From assembly GCF_001510645.1 (NCBI RefSeq), contig NZ_LMVB01000001.1, positions 1,746,573 through 1,810,572 on the forward strand: 64,000 nucleotides of DNA, in the 5' to 3' direction. Of the stretch, positions 7,483 through 16,495 are shown piece after piece (within the stretch, counting starts at the first letter, position 1; the number at the start of each line of letters is the position of its first letter). Below the pieces are notes generated by a model. It saw nothing but the letters and a program-made list of their open reading frames with translations. It was not told the DNA's origin and ran no database searches. The position numbers and the translations under genes were made by a program. The stretch comes from Paenibacillus sp. FJAT-29882 (GTDB lineage: Bacteria; Bacillota; Bacilli; Bacillales; DSM-1321).

Positions 7483-8424
7483 TTATTTACCGATATGGAA
7501 TGTATCAAAACTCCCCTTAAAGCCACAGCTATTTAGTAATTCTTTATATTTTTCAACTGAAGATAAATCATAATCATTAAAATACCAAATAACTTCTTCG
7601 GTATTTATTAGACTACAAATCTCTTCTAAGTAGATTTTATCAACCATACTAAATGAAAAACCATATGAGTAAATCTTGTTGATGTTAAGTTCTTCTAGGG
7701 TATAAAAGAAGTCACAATTTGTTTCAAGAGCTTTTTCTGTTTCTTTTCTCAACTGTCGGTCAATGTGGCTTAGCCCGTTTTCAGAACCTATATGTTGTTG
7801 CATATAGATTTCAGTATAATCTTCTGTTTCACCATGTCCAAAGTATATTTCTGCACCTTGTCTACCATGTATATGGCAAATATTACTCTCATCAATACCA
7901 TATACCTCTTCTAGAGTATCAGTATAATTGAACGTTAGAAACTGATCTCCATCCCCTATAAGTGACTGAAAGTCTTTTTTGGGTTCAGCAGAACTTATAT
8001 TAATAGAATCGATCCATTCAGAAAAATAACGCTGAATTGCTGCTGTTGGAACTATAAGGTCATTAGCAATATCTTCATTCCTACTTGCTATTTTCCAATG
8101 ATCTCTATCTCCATCTTTATCCACGATATCATCGAGCCCATCGTAAACTTCACTGAAGTCTAAACGTCCTAATGATGCTTCTATATCCTTCCACTCAGCT
8201 TCATCGTTTTCTGCTTGATTGATCAAATAAAATAACATTGATAAAACTTTATCTTCATCATAATGTATACCTCCATCTGGTAACATTCTTCCTTCTGGTA
8301 TTATTAATTCATCCATCTTAATGTCTGGATGATTTGATAGTAAATACTCCCGAAAGTCCTGATACGAAGTTTTTAAACAATGAGATAAGTCAAAACCATT
8401 ACCAATGAAAAATAGATTAGTCAT
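7483..8424 (-). CDS. AbiH-family abortive-infection protein
   Basis: A 313-residue protein starting TNLFFIGNGFDLSHCLKTSYQDFREY, the N-terminal signature of AbiH (bacteriophage abortive infection, PF14253). The second conserved block FLTFNYTDTLEEVYGI with CHIHG about 15 residues later is also present, and the end has IYSYGFSFSMVDKIYL. AbiH proteins defend against phage by an unresolved mechanism. The gene is full length with a strong GGGGGAG site and is a single cassette-like unit upstream of another defence candidate at 8577-9377. Confidence 0.88.
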   Translation of the reverse strand: MTNLFFIGNGFDLSHCLKTSYQDFREYLLSNHPDIKMDELIIPEGRMLPDGGIHYDEDKVLSMLFYLINQAENDEAEWKDIEASLGRLDFSEVYDGLDDIVDKDGDRDHWKIASRNEDIANDLIVPTAAIQRYFSEWIDSINISSAEPKKDFQSLIGDGDQFLTFNYTDTLEEVYGIDESNICHIHGRQGAEIYFGHGETEDYTEIYMQQHIGSENGLSHIDRQLRKETEKALETNCDFFYTLEELNINKIYSYGFSFSMVDKIYLEEICSLINTEEVIWYFNDYDLSSVEKYKELLNSCGFKGSFDTFHIGK

Positions 8425-8499
8425 TTTTCTCCCCCAATGAAATCAGTTACACAAGGTATTTAACTTACATCTTAAACAAAACCTGCCTGCTGTATAATA

Positions 8500-8524
8500 T
8501 CCAACTTTCGCGGCGATAGTTGGA
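8500..8524. repeat. small dyad between two defence-like genes
   Basis: Arms TCCAACT and AGTTGGA flank a GC-rich centre (TTTCGCGGCGAT). It resembles the element dyads in layout but not in core bases, so membership is uncertain. Confidence 0.25.
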
Positions 8525-8576
8525 TAAGACCGAGCTTAAAATTACAACGTATATGGAGGATAGTTGTTGGTATATG

Positions 8577-9377
8577 TTATCTCCCCATTTTATAATCATC
8601 ATATCTTCTCAATACTTCTAAAATTGATATTTGTACTATATTTAATCTAAACATACTATCATTTTCATCCGACAACCCTGGATGGGACCCTTGAGTATGT
8701 AACCTCTTCCAAAACGTTTCAAAGTAGCCTGTACCGTCATTTAACCATTCATTTAACTCTGGATAAAACAATTTAGGTGTACTTTGTGATAGTGCCGTTC
8801 TAGCATGGTGACTTTTATTGAATGTATTTCCAGTTATATCTTCGGCTAATTTGCATAACAATTCTTCCACAAAAGTTCTTATTTGACTATTACAAGCAGC
8901 CCAATCTCCTCTAGTAAAAGCATTTACTGCTTGAGTATAGTGCCCTTCAGCAGTACTAAAATTATATTTATTCAGTAATTCAAATAACAGACCTTCATTT
9001 TCAACATAATCAATTGTTGAATCCACCATTCTAACTAATCGTTTATCCCTAATTTCAAACCCGTCTTTTAGAAGCAATCTTTTTAATTTAGGATATTCGT
9101 TAAATTCCCCTGATTGATCATCATAATAATAATCATTATTAATATAGATATCTAAAATCTCTTCCACCATTTCATAAGCCATATTCCCACCTAAAATGCC
9201 TTTTGCATCAGGGTTATCAATTAAATATCTTACTGCTGCTAATCCCTTATTATCCTTATTTGATGCAGAAACAGTATGTTCTTCAATGCCATATTTAAAA
9301 AAGAATTTATCTAATACAGCATGAGATTGGTTACTGAATAAAGAAAAAACATCCGTTATGGTAGCCCTAGAAAACAT
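8577..9377 (-). CDS. Abi-like protein with C-terminal HEPN-type region
   Basis: A 266-residue soluble protein with AAAGGAG 8 nt before the ATG. The C-terminal half (about 150-262) has the pattern of abortive-infection C-terminal or HEPN-like helical domains: AFTRGDWAACNSQIRTFVEELL, then RTALSQ, then THxxGSHPG-like LHTQGSHPGLSDENDSMFRLN. The N-terminal half shows no recognised catalytic motif. Together with AbiH next door it suggests a defence cassette cluster. The exact family is uncertain. Confidence 0.5.
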   Translation of the reverse strand: MFSRATITDVFSLFSNQSHAVLDKFFFKYGIEEHTVSASNKDNKGLAAVRYLIDNPDAKGILGGNMAYEMVEEILDIYINNDYYYDDQSGEFNEYPKLKRLLLKDGFEIRDKRLVRMVDSTIDYVENEGLLFELLNKYNFSTAEGHYTQAVNAFTRGDWAACNSQIRTFVEELLCKLAEDITGNTFNKSHHARTALSQSTPKLFYPELNEWLNDGTGYFETFWKRLHTQGSHPGLSDENDSMFRLNIVQISILEVLRRYDDYKMGR

Positions 9378-9442
9378 TCAAATTTCTCCTTTTTGTATGT
9401 ATTTATTCCTAGATTAATTCTCTACAAGATACTTAGATGCCT

Positions 9443-9479
9443 TCTTATTAAACTAATCTGCAACGTTAGTACAATAAGG
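9443..9479 (-). repeat. single-core cassette element
   Basis: Arms TTAAACTAA and GTTAGTACAATAAG around TCTGCAAC; no second core is visible before the 31-residue peptide gene. Confidence 0.5.
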
Positions 9480-9495
9480 ACTGTAAATAATTTAT

Positions 9496-9591
9496 TTATT
9501 TCTTCAACACCTTAAAAAGTTTGAATAATAGGCATCCCAAGCCAACTGTTATAGCTAATAATAATAACGGAACCAAGATATTCGAAATCAT
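9496..9591 (-). CDS. 31-residue single-helix membrane peptide
   Basis: A very short frame with an excellent ribosome site (AGGAGGAG, then 6-7 nt to ATG at 9591). It encodes one hydrophobic helix (ILVPLLLLAITVGLGCLL) and a basic tail (FKLFKVLKK). The layout resembles small toxin-like or regulatory membrane peptides. It lies between two cassette elements, so it may be a minimal cassette. Function is not inferable. Confidence 0.5.
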   Translation of the reverse strand: MISNILVPLLLLAITVGLGCLLFKLFKVLKK

Positions 9592-9655
9592 AAACTCTCC
9601 TCCTAAGATTATTTATTTCTATTTTTACCACAAAACCCCAAATGGTTGTAAATGC

Positions 9656-9745
9656 TTATTGTGCTAACCTTGCCCCGTTAGTCGAATAAGAAAAAAGCTA
9701 CCGTAGCAGACTTTCTTAACTGAACTAAAGCATCTGTTAGTTCAA
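9656..9745 (-). repeat. attC-like cassette element, GCTACCGTAGC insert
   Basis: Left dyad GTGCTAAC and GTTAGTCGAA around CTTGCCCC; central stem GCTACcGTAGC; then ACTGAACTAAAGCATCTGTTAGTTCAA. A near copy lies at 21614-21702. Confidence 0.7.
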
Positions 9746-9865
9746 GGAGATTAATAAGGCTGCTTTCTAAAGGATTGTTGTTTTAAATTAAATTCCTGGT
9801 TTGTTTAATCATCTGTTAAAATAAGGATATATTTAAACGAAATAGAGTAGAGAAGGGGGCTGATT

Positions 9866-10480
9866 ATGTTGAAATTTTTACTAACCTCTAATGGTTTTTA
9901 TACAGGTGCTATTAAAAACCAATTTTTAAAACTCATTGACGGTAAACTTGGCGAATTGAAGATTGCTATAATTACAACTGCCTCACCACAAAAGGAGAAT
10001 AATAAGTTCGCACAAAAGGCGAAAGAAGATTTTAGGGCAATGGGGTTCAAAAACATTAATTTCATTGATTTAGAGTTCGATAATCCAGACAGTCTTTTAC
10101 AGAAAGATGTAATATATATCAATGGTGGAAATCCGTTTAACTTGTTATTCCACACTAAGCAGAGTGGTGCAGATAAAATCCTAAGAAATTTAAATTCAAA
10201 AAATGTAGTTGTTGTTGGAGTTAGCGCTGGTGCTGTTCTACTTGGTCCAAACATCAAAGTCGTTCATTTCTTCACTCCTCAGATGAATACAATATATACA
10301 ACAGATTTTTCAGCATTAAAATTAACGGACAAACTTGTTTTTCCTCACTACGATAGAGAGGATTTGTTTAAGGATAATACAGCCAAGACAATTGAAGATA
10401 GATTAAAAGAATTTGAAAACCTTGAAAAATGCGAAGTTACGAGACTTAAAGATGACGAATATATCTCAAGAGACAAGTAA
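9866..10480 (+). CDS. peptidase E / S51-family type 1 glutamine-amidotransferase-like protein
   Basis: A 204-residue cytosolic protein. YINGGNPFNLLFH and the nucleophile elbow VVGVSAGAVLLGP (serine in GVSAG) are the S51 family signatures; a later HYDRED supplies a candidate histidine. S51 enzymes are aspartyl dipeptidases. The ribosome site is AAGGGGG before ATG. It runs against the common strand of the array, so it is either an inverted cassette or an insertion. Confidence 0.85.
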   Translation: MLKFLLTSNGFYTGAIKNQFLKLIDGKLGELKIAIITTASPQKENNKFAQKAKEDFRAMGFKNINFIDLEFDNPDSLLQKDVIYINGGNPFNLLFHTKQSGADKILRNLNSKNVVVVGVSAGAVLLGPNIKVVHFFTPQMNTIYTTDFSALKLTDKLVFPHYDREDLFKDNTAKTIEDRLKEFENLEKCEVTRLKDDEYISRDK

Positions 10481-10528
10481 ATTATTGACCTCAAAACAGA
10501 GTTCTTTCATTATGCAGTTCATAACATT

Positions 10529-10864
10529 TCAACCGTTGTATAATTTGATTTTTGACACTCCTTTTTCAAACACTAAAGTATTTGTTATTTCTTTTCTTTC
10601 TACGAAACCCTGGCCTTCCTTTTCATTGGTTTTAATGAAAAGCTTCATTTCCCCGCGTTTTTACTAAATATCCGCAAATACCCCTATTTCCTCTATTCCT
10701 TTTACTTCAGTTATTTCTTTATCTTGAAAAATCATTTTAGATATAGCCACAGCTAACGGTATAGGGTTTCCTTCCTGAAAAATCACATCTTTTTTTGAAT
10801 TATCAAGATAGAAAATTGAAAAGACCACCTTAAAGGGTCTTCTTCTTGAACCGATGTCACCCAT
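10529..10864 (-). other. two short weak frames, probably gene remnants
   Basis: A 66-codon frame (10664-10864) ends EVKGIEEIGVFADI, and a 39-codon frame (10529-10648) starting MKLFIKTNEKEGQGF follows 15 nt later. Neither has a convincing ribosome site. The first overlaps a terminator-like hairpin (AAGACC/GGTCTT near 10823-10843), which argues against translation of its start. They may be the end of a decayed cassette. Confidence 0.25.
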
Positions 10865-10867
10865 TAT

Positions 10868-11010
10868 CTTAATAAGCTAGATTAAAAAACTCCTCTTATT
10901 TTATTTCAAGAGGAGTTTACATAATCACATGTTATCTGTACTGAAAAGGACCTTCCAAACGAAGATCCTTTTAGCTGCTTGTTTAATTAAAGCGCCCGAA
11001 GGATTTAGCA
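10868..11010 (-). repeat. attC-like cassette element, AAGAGGAGTTT insert type
   Basis: Centre contains AACTCCTCTTATTTTA with AAGAGGAGTTTACATAATC, then AAAAGGACCTTCC/GAAGATCCTTTT, then TTAATTAAAGCGCCCGAAGG. The same insert lies at 22138-22300. Outer arms are degenerate here. Confidence 0.6.
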
Positions 11011-11084
11011 AAATGCGATTTACAGTGTTAAGAGTTATATACCATTTAAAAATGGCCCCCCACCTTAAGTGAGAACAACAATCT

Positions 11085-12380
11085 CTAGAAGTTACGTGTC
11101 CCTCTTTCAAGAACAAAAATATTTTGCTCCTCAAAGTTAAGCCTAAATGTTTTTGCGCTCATTTCTTCCGCCTTAGGTAGTGCCCTTAATGCTGGGTGAA
11201 CAAGCCATAAAATGGCTATACATAGCACTCCAAATCCTGTAAAACAGAGAGTCATTTTACTATTAACTATAGTGGCTAAGTAACCACCTAATAAAGATCC
11301 TATAGGCATGACGATAACACTCAAACTATACATGACTGAGTTAACTCTTCCTAAAACTCTATTAGGAATCACTGATTGCGAAACCCCTGCAAATAATACA
11401 TTTACCGCACCAATCGGTATCCATGCTAAACCAAAAAGCAAGGTTGTAAGTATAGGTGATGAAACTAATGCTGCAGATGTCCAGCAGCATGCCCCAAGTG
11501 TAAAGCAAACAATGGATAAGATACCGACACGATATTTTCCAAGTAAGGAACCCAATAACGCACCAATTAAAGAACCTGCGGATAACGACGTTAATAATAC
11601 GCCATACATTGCCACTCCGCCTAATGTATCAGAAAAAGAAGGCAGTATAGCCATGGTCATGCCAATACCAAAGTTAGCAATTGAAGATCCCACTAAAAAT
11701 ACCCACAGTAATGAATTAAAAACGGTCGAAAACCCTTCCGTTAAGTCTTTAAAATAAGCCTTTATGGATAAATTTCTATTTTTCTCTTCTTTAGAACTTT
11801 TATCTGTATCCTGGGTAACTTTTAGTAAACTAAAAAAGATAGCTGCCATAGCAAAAGTTATAGAGTCAACGACGTACAAACTTATTGCTCCTACAGCTGC
11901 TACTAAAATTCCGGCTAAGGCATTAAATACAAGATCCACCCCTTGATAAGCAAAAGAAAAAAGCGAGTTCCCTTTTATTAAATCTGATTTACTAAGGATT
12001 AAAGGAAGTGCTTTTGTCTGAGTTGGATAAGCAAATTCCTCTATAAATGCAATAATAGGCATAACGGTTAAAATGAGTTGAATGGAGAGAAATCCAAATA
12101 AATAGGAGATTGGTATAATTAAAATGAGTACGGATTGTAGAATTTGAGTAATCACTAAGGTCTTTTTGATACGCCACCTATCCACAAACGGTCCTGAAAG
12201 AAACTGCATTGCTTTGGGCAATAATATTAAGAAGCCCGCCAGACCCGTGTAAAAAGAGCTTTTACCCAGTTCATACACAAGCCACATGGATGCAACATAA
12301 TAAAGACTATCCCCCATATTAGTAACTATTCTACCTAAAAATAAGTGAAGAAAGTTTTTGTTTTGTAGTAATAAATTCAT
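11085..12380 (-). CDS. MFS efflux transporter
   Basis: A 431-residue protein with about 12 membrane helices. The N-terminal block FLHLFLGRIVTNMGDSLYYVASMWLVYE and the loop PFVDRWRIKKTLV are typical of the MFS drug-efflux branch that includes macrolide pumps. GGGGGGG stands before ATG. The ArsR-type regulator at 12460-13086 is upstream on the same strand with a terminator between them, so transcription is probably attenuated or a second promoter exists. Substrate is not predictable. Confidence 0.85.
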   Translation of the reverse strand: MNLLLQNKNFLHLFLGRIVTNMGDSLYYVASMWLVYELGKSSFYTGLAGFLILLPKAMQFLSGPFVDRWRIKKTLVITQILQSVLILIIPISYLFGFLSIQLILTVMPIIAFIEEFAYPTQTKALPLILSKSDLIKGNSLFSFAYQGVDLVFNALAGILVAAVGAISLYVVDSITFAMAAIFFSLLKVTQDTDKSSKEEKNRNLSIKAYFKDLTEGFSTVFNSLLWVFLVGSSIANFGIGMTMAILPSFSDTLGGVAMYGVLLTSLSAGSLIGALLGSLLGKYRVGILSIVCFTLGACCWTSAALVSSPILTTLLFGLAWIPIGAVNVLFAGVSQSVIPNRVLGRVNSVMYSLSVIVMPIGSLLGGYLATIVNSKMTLCFTGFGVLCIAILWLVHPALRALPKAEEMSAKTFRLNFEEQNIFVLERGTRNF

Positions 12381-12444
12381 TATTTACCCCCCCTTAGTTA
12401 AATTTAGTTGAAACGGTTAATTTTTTTTAACATAGTTATAAAAA

Positions 12445-12466
12445 GAAAAAGGAGTAGTGTTACTCC
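12445..12466 (-). terminator. terminator between the ArsR-type gene and the MFS gene
   Basis: TACTCC/GGAGTA stem (12451-12466) followed by a T-run on the minus strand. It overlaps the last codons of the regulator gene. Confidence 0.6.
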
Positions 12467-13086
12467 TCTACTTTATTACTTTTCATATCATCCATTATTG
12501 GCTCATCAATTTGGAAAGCCATTGTGGAAATATAATAGATTTTGCTATCAGGGTGGCTTGTATGGGTCTCTTTTGTTATCTCGCTAAATTCTTGCATTAA
12601 GGCGAAGTACTTTTTTACCCAATCTTTAAAGTGATCTTCTTTTGCGGAAAATTGCCACATGGATCCTACATAATCCCATTCAGAAGGGTCCTCGCTAGCT
12701 TTATTCAATTTAAAAGCGTTCTCGGGTGCTGAAAGAATAACACTTTTGGTTCTTTCAGCCATTTGCAGAAGCATTTGCCTGGAAGTTTCACTAATATCTG
12801 CAAGGTTTGGTAGTAATTCTGCAGAAGGAGTAAAACCTCTGGCAACAGATTGATAAAACTTCTGAATGATACCGTTCTTCTCCTCTTTCTTTACAATTGA
12901 AATGAGTTGATTTTTTTCTAGTTCTTTAAGATGATAGTGAATTTTTGCCCGGGATAAATTAAAGTGCTCAGATAACTGTTGACCTGTATATGGTTTTTCT
13001 AACAAACGCATCATCATCTCTGCCCGTAACGGATCACTAAGTGCTTTTAATTGACTGTACTCTGTTAAGGTTAACATTGGTTTCAT
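12460..13086 (-). CDS. ArsR-type helix-turn-helix regulator
   Basis: A 208-residue protein. The first 85 residues form a winged helix (YSQLKALSDPLRAEMMMRLL, QQLSEHFNLSRAKIHYHLKELEKN), the ArsR/HTH_20 pattern. The remaining 120 residues are a helical effector region without metal-binding cysteines. It starts at 13086 behind GGAG. A perfect 22-bp palindrome lies 44 nt upstream and is the likely operator. It is expected to control itself and the adjacent MFS pump. Confidence 0.82.
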   Translation of the reverse strand: MKPMLTLTEYSQLKALSDPLRAEMMMRLLEKPYTGQQLSEHFNLSRAKIHYHLKELEKNQLISIVKKEEKNGIIQKFYQSVARGFTPSAELLPNLADISETSRQMLLQMAERTKSVILSAPENAFKLNKASEDPSEWDYVGSMWQFSAKEDHFKDWVKKYFALMQEFSEITKETHTSHPDSKIYYISTMAFQIDEPIMDDMKSNKVEE

Positions 13087-13129
13087 AAAATCAACTCCGT
13101 ATTATTAATTTACACGGTAAAATTTATTT

Positions 13130-13151
13130 AACTAAATGATATCATTTAGTT
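13130..13151. promoter_or_regulatory. 22-bp perfect palindrome, likely operator
   Basis: Half-site AACTAAATGAT is mirrored exactly by ATCATTTAGTT, 44 nt upstream of the ArsR-type gene's ATG. Confidence 0.6.
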
Positions 13152-13523
13152 ATTCTTCAAACAAGATGAAATGTACTATATTGAATGATAATCTCTTTTT
13201 AGAGTTTTTCTCTCTATACAGTTCACGCTTGGGAGTTTTTTGAATACTTTTGAATTAGCGCTTAAAACTTGTTAAAGGAGGGTATCAAAACCTACACTAT
13301 TCCTAGTGTTAAGGCTTCTAAGGAACATATGAATGCTCTATACATTATTAGTTAACATAAAGTCTCTTATAGGCATAAAAAGGACCTTCACAATTGGATA
13401 TCCTTTTTAGCCTTTTATTTTGATTTTCAACTAATGTTGAAAATCAGTTTAAGATAAACAGTTGATATATGGTATAATTAGCAATTGTAGGAAATTATAC
13501 TTTGTTTTTAGGGGGATGATTTT
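13152..13523. other. intergenic stretch with decayed element pieces
   Basis: No gene seen. Two fragments match the insert of other elements: GAATGCTCTATACA...AGTTAACATAAAGTC (near 13330-13373, as at 18268-18300) and AAAAAGGACCTTC...GGATATCCTTTTT (near 13378-13411). A hairpin of the ACTCC type is absent. Confidence 0.4.
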
Positions 13524-14036
13524 TTGAAAATAAAGTCTATGGTACTTATTTTCTTAAGTGTGCTTTTTTGGGTTGTAGGTTGCTCTACAAATGAAACAGT
13601 TGAAAGTAAGTTGACTTTGCCTGAAGATATCCCCGATTTTGTGCAAATAAGTGATTTTGAAAAGGTAGATTGGGATAGAACCGTTACCGAATTTGACACA
13701 GGGACACGAAATGATATGGTTGGTAATAAAAATAAACTTGGAATTATAGGACCGGAATTAAAACCTAATGAAGTAGAAAAGTGGTTGTGGCATTTTTGGG
13801 GAATTGATAAAGGTAAATTTACAGTCGTGGGTTATAATCAAAATACTTCAAAAATAACCCCGATTTTAAGTGATCGTGCTTGGTCGAGGAACGGTGTTGG
13901 TGGAGGAAAGATTGAAGGAGCAGATGCGAGTATGCCATCAAATGTTGTTTTACCAGAAGCAGGGACATGGGCACTTTTAGTTTATATTGATGGTAAATTA
14001 TTTGATACGTTGATTATGGATGTTAAGGATAAATAA
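13524..14036 (+). CDS. lipoprotein, probable DUF4871-type
   Basis: A 170-residue lipoprotein that starts at TTG (13524) behind GGGGG. Signal MKIKSMVLIFLSVLFW, lipobox VVGC. The mature part has a conserved-looking core (NDMVGNKNKLGIIGPELK, EVEKWLWHFWGI, PSNVVLPEAGTWALLVYIDGKL) that suits an immunoglobulin-like sandwich seen in Bacillus YhfM/DUF4871 lipoproteins. It lies on the plus strand with its own terminator. The family assignment is from memory of the motif and is moderate. Confidence 0.7.
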   Translation: MKIKSMVLIFLSVLFWVVGCSTNETVESKLTLPEDIPDFVQISDFEKVDWDRTVTEFDTGTRNDMVGNKNKLGIIGPELKPNEVEKWLWHFWGIDKGKFTVVGYNQNTSKITPILSDRAWSRNGVGGGKIEGADASMPSNVVLPEAGTWALLVYIDGKLFDTLIMDVKDK

Positions 14037-14044
14037 ATGAATTA

Positions 14045-14076
14045 GCACCGTCCGAATAATAGGACCGGTGTTTTTA
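14045..14076 (+). terminator. terminator of the plus-strand lipoprotein gene
   Basis: CACCGTCC pairs with GGACCGGTG with one bulge, followed by TTTTTAG. Confidence 0.6.
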
Positions 14077-14149
14077 GTTTATATAAATACGGCCATAGTC
14101 TTTGCAAAAGGAAGCTCGGTCACATTTGGCTATTATCAATGATCCCAAA

Positions 14150-14326
14150 GGACTGAAGGAATACTATATACAAATCTAGTTAACATAATATCAATATTTC
14201 GGAACTTCCGAAATATAAAACCCCTTGGTGCTCATTTGGTGCTCAAGGGGTTCCGAATTGTCCATTTTACTCGTTTATGCATGTTTTTATACAATTTTTC
14301 TTTCACTAAACACCCGTTAGTTTAAT
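14150..14326 (-). repeat. attC-like cassette element, GGAACTTCCG insert type
   Basis: Contains CTATATACAAATCTAGTTAACATAA, the dyad CGGAACTTCCG, ACCCCTTGGTGCTC with GAGCACC-type inverted stem CTCAAGGGGTTCCG, then ACTAAACACCCGTTAGTTTAA. The same insert is at 18219 and 23852. The right arm gives the TAA stop of the GNAT gene. Confidence 0.7.
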
Positions 14327-14793
14327 GATTTTTGCATTCTAAATCTCGTAATTGTATCCTCCTCTTCTATTCTTAACAACTCAAATCCGTGTTTTTGATA
14401 AAAGCTTATTGCCCTGCTGTTTGTTTTGGATACTCTTAGTTGATATTCATCCACATTATATTTGCGAAAGAAATTCTCCACATATTCTATTAGTTTAGCA
14501 CCGTAACCTTTTCCTCGATATTCTGAGATTAAATAAAATAGATTAACATATCCAACTTCTTTATTCTCAAACGACTTAACCTGCAACTCAATTTGACCTA
14601 CTGGTTCCCCGTCTATTTCGACTAAAACAAGCCCATTTGGATATTTTATAAGCCTTTCCGATATCTTCTTCAAATAACTGTCATTATCCCCAAATAAACT
14701 CATATCACCAAAACTAATAATGTAAGAATCTCTTCTAAATGTAATAATAGTTTTACTGTCTTTTGATATGTCGATACTACGAAATGAAAACAA
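14317..14793 (-). CDS. GNAT acetyltransferase
   Basis: A 158-residue GNAT. The acetyl-CoA loop is YRGKGYGAKLIEYV (about 96-109), preceded by the beta-4 strand GYVNLFYLI and followed by SRAISFYQKHGFELL. The start is taken as TTG at 14793, where GGAGG is 8 nt upstream; the GTG at 14808 would overlap that site. The stop is inside the element arm. Acceptor substrate unknown. Confidence 0.85.
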   Translation of the reverse strand: MFSFRSIDISKDSKTIITFRRDSYIISFGDMSLFGDNDSYLKKISERLIKYPNGLVLVEIDGEPVGQIELQVKSFENKEVGYVNLFYLISEYRGKGYGAKLIEYVENFFRKYNVDEYQLRVSKTNSRAISFYQKHGFELLRIEEEDTITRFRMQKSLN

Positions 14794-14856
14794 ATTTGAT
14801 TCCTCCACTTTTTATCCCATTTATTCGCAATTATTATACACCATCGATGCCATCCA

Positions 14857-15035
14857 TCTTAAACTCCGAGTGAGTTGAATAAGGTGTTTTTACAAATGTA
14901 TGATTTTGCATATTTTCGTACATTGACTGTGATTTAGCCATGATAATTGACCTTATAGGCAATAAAAAAAGATCTTTCAATAGAAGGATCCTTTTATACT
15001 TTCTTATTCCACTTAAGCACCCGTTAGTTGAGTAA
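14857..15035 (-). repeat. attC-like cassette element, mixed insert
   Basis: Left half TTAAACTCCGAGTGAGTTGAATAAG, the ATGTATGATTTTGC/TACATTGA repeat, then AAAAAAGATCTTTC/GAAGGATCCTTTT, then CACTTAAGCACCCGTTAGTTGAG. It combines inserts of two subfamilies. Confidence 0.65.
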
Positions 15036-15037
15036 TT

Positions 15038-15943
15038 TTATTCACCTTCTAAACAAACATCAAAATCTTTAACATGAACTGCATTACCAGTAATTTCAAC
15101 ATCATACGATTCATTGCTTTTCGAAATCTGCACCATAACTCGACCATCTTTTTGAATTTCATGACCTTGCTCTACTATAAGATTTAAATACTCTTCAATA
15201 TTGTTGTTTTTTATGTATTTTGCAAAAAATGCTCCCATTACCCCCGAAGCAGTTCCCGTAACCGCATCTTCAATTGTGCCAGAGGATGGTGAAGAAAAGT
15301 GTCTCGCGTGCATATCAGCACTAGTATCATAGGTTTCCATACAAAAAGGATGAATAGATGATTTGGGCATTTCCTTCAAAATAGCAGGGAATTCCTTATT
15401 ATTTGGTTTCATTTTTTTAAAAGCATCAAGTTCTTTTACTGGGATTAATAGTGTCCAAGTACCTGTACTTCCATATAGAATCGGTAGGTCGTCATGAATA
15501 TCTGATTCTTTTAATCCTATCGAATTAGCTAAATCTTCTTTTGAACCATTGAATTTTTCGAATTGGGGGGAAGCCTGTTTCATTGTTATAAATATTTCGC
15601 TTTCAATAGTTGATTTAATTTTTATCGGCAAAATTCCTGCTCTTGTTTCAATTGTAAAATCCGTTTTATCCCCCAATAACCCTTTTGTCTTTAACGCATA
15701 AACAGTTGCCATTGTTGCGTGACCACATAAGTTCATTTCGTGCCCCGGTGTAAAAAAACGTATTCTAAGGTCAGCTATTTCTGATTGAACTGGAAAAGCA
15801 GTCTCATTAAATCCTACTTTGAAGGCTATTTCTTGCATTTCTTTATCACTTAGCTCATCTCCGTTTAAAACTACTCCAGCTGGATTCCCTTTATTAGGTT
15901 CTTTACTAAACGCATCATAATGATGAACCTTTATGGTTTTCAC
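15038..15943 (-). CDS. PhzF-family isomerase-like protein
   Basis: A 301-residue protein of the PhzF/DapF fold. Signatures: [23 protein letters not shown] at the start, FNETAF, then [12 protein letters not shown] (about 70-82) and the second-half motif [15 protein letters not shown]. The family includes the phenazine enzyme PhzF and many Bacillus proteins of unknown substrate. The start is GTG at 15943 with GGGGGA 8 nt upstream; the frame can be extended to 15982 without support. Confidence 0.85.
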   Translation of the reverse strand: MKTIKVHHYDAFSKEPNKGNPAGVVLNGDELSDKEMQEIAFKVGFNETAFPVQSEIADLRIRFFTPGHEMNLCGHATMATVYALKTKGLLGDKTDFTIETRAGILPIKIKSTIESEIFITMKQASPQFEKFNGSKEDLANSIGLKESDIHDDLPILYGSTGTWTLLIPVKELDAFKKMKPNNKEFPAILKEMPKSSIHPFCMETYDTSADMHARHFSSPSSGTIEDAVTGTASGVMGAFFAKYIKNNNIEEYLNLIVEQGHEIQKDGRVMVQISKSNESYDVEITGNAVHVKDFDVCLEGE

Positions 15944-16005
15944 ATTACATTCCCCCATAGTTCTATTTAAAAAAGTCTTCATTATTTTACCATTAGTTAC
16001 TACGT

Positions 16006-16055
16006 GCTTGTTGAACTATCCTGCATCGTTAGTTTCAGTACATTTTTTCACAATC
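16006..16055 (-). repeat. single-core cassette element with TTCACAA tail
   Basis: Arms TTGAACTATC and GTTAGTTTCAG around CTGCATC, then ACATTTTTTCACAATC. It joins left-dyad and tail with no hairpin or second core. Confidence 0.55.
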
Positions 16056-16263
16056 TTAATTGTTATTTTAACATAAATATCCAAATAATCTTTAAGAAAA
16101 ACTAAAGGGTCATGTGATTTTAATCAAACCTTTTTACAAATTATCAATCTTTAATATAAATTATCAAATTTTATTACAAAGCAACAGTATGGTGTATGTA
16201 GCATTTTAATAAAGTTTAATTAAAATAAAATCACAAACCCTGATTTATCAACAAACACAAAAA

Positions 16264-16298
16264 ACTCCATTTTGAACAAAGATTGATCAAAATGGAGT
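16264..16298. terminator. bidirectional-looking hairpin
   Basis: ACTCCATTTTGA (16264-16275) pairs exactly with TCAAAATGGAGT (16287-16298), flanked by A-rich and T-rich sequence. It lies in an otherwise empty 440-bp stretch between 16056 and 16495. Confidence 0.5.
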
Positions 16299-16495
16299 TA
16301 ATCTCTCTAACCAAGTATAAGATTTTTATAAAAGGTTTGGTCATATTCTACCTGTGTTGCTCAACAATCGCGCCCAATTGTGGAAGAACATAGTTTCACA
16401 ATATCTTAATAAATAAAAGTCCTTCAAGTTAATGATCTCATAGGACTCCTTAAGAACTCGATTCCAGAAGAAAATCATTCTTCCCCACGACAACC

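Noticed and set aside
10413..10667. Plus-strand frame overlapping the end of peptidase E
   Set aside because: No ribosome site and lies mostly in AT-rich sequence after the gene; the translation has no domain features.
11308..11946. Plus-strand frames opposite the MFS gene
   Set aside because: Complement of a well-supported 12-helix transporter; no ribosome sites.
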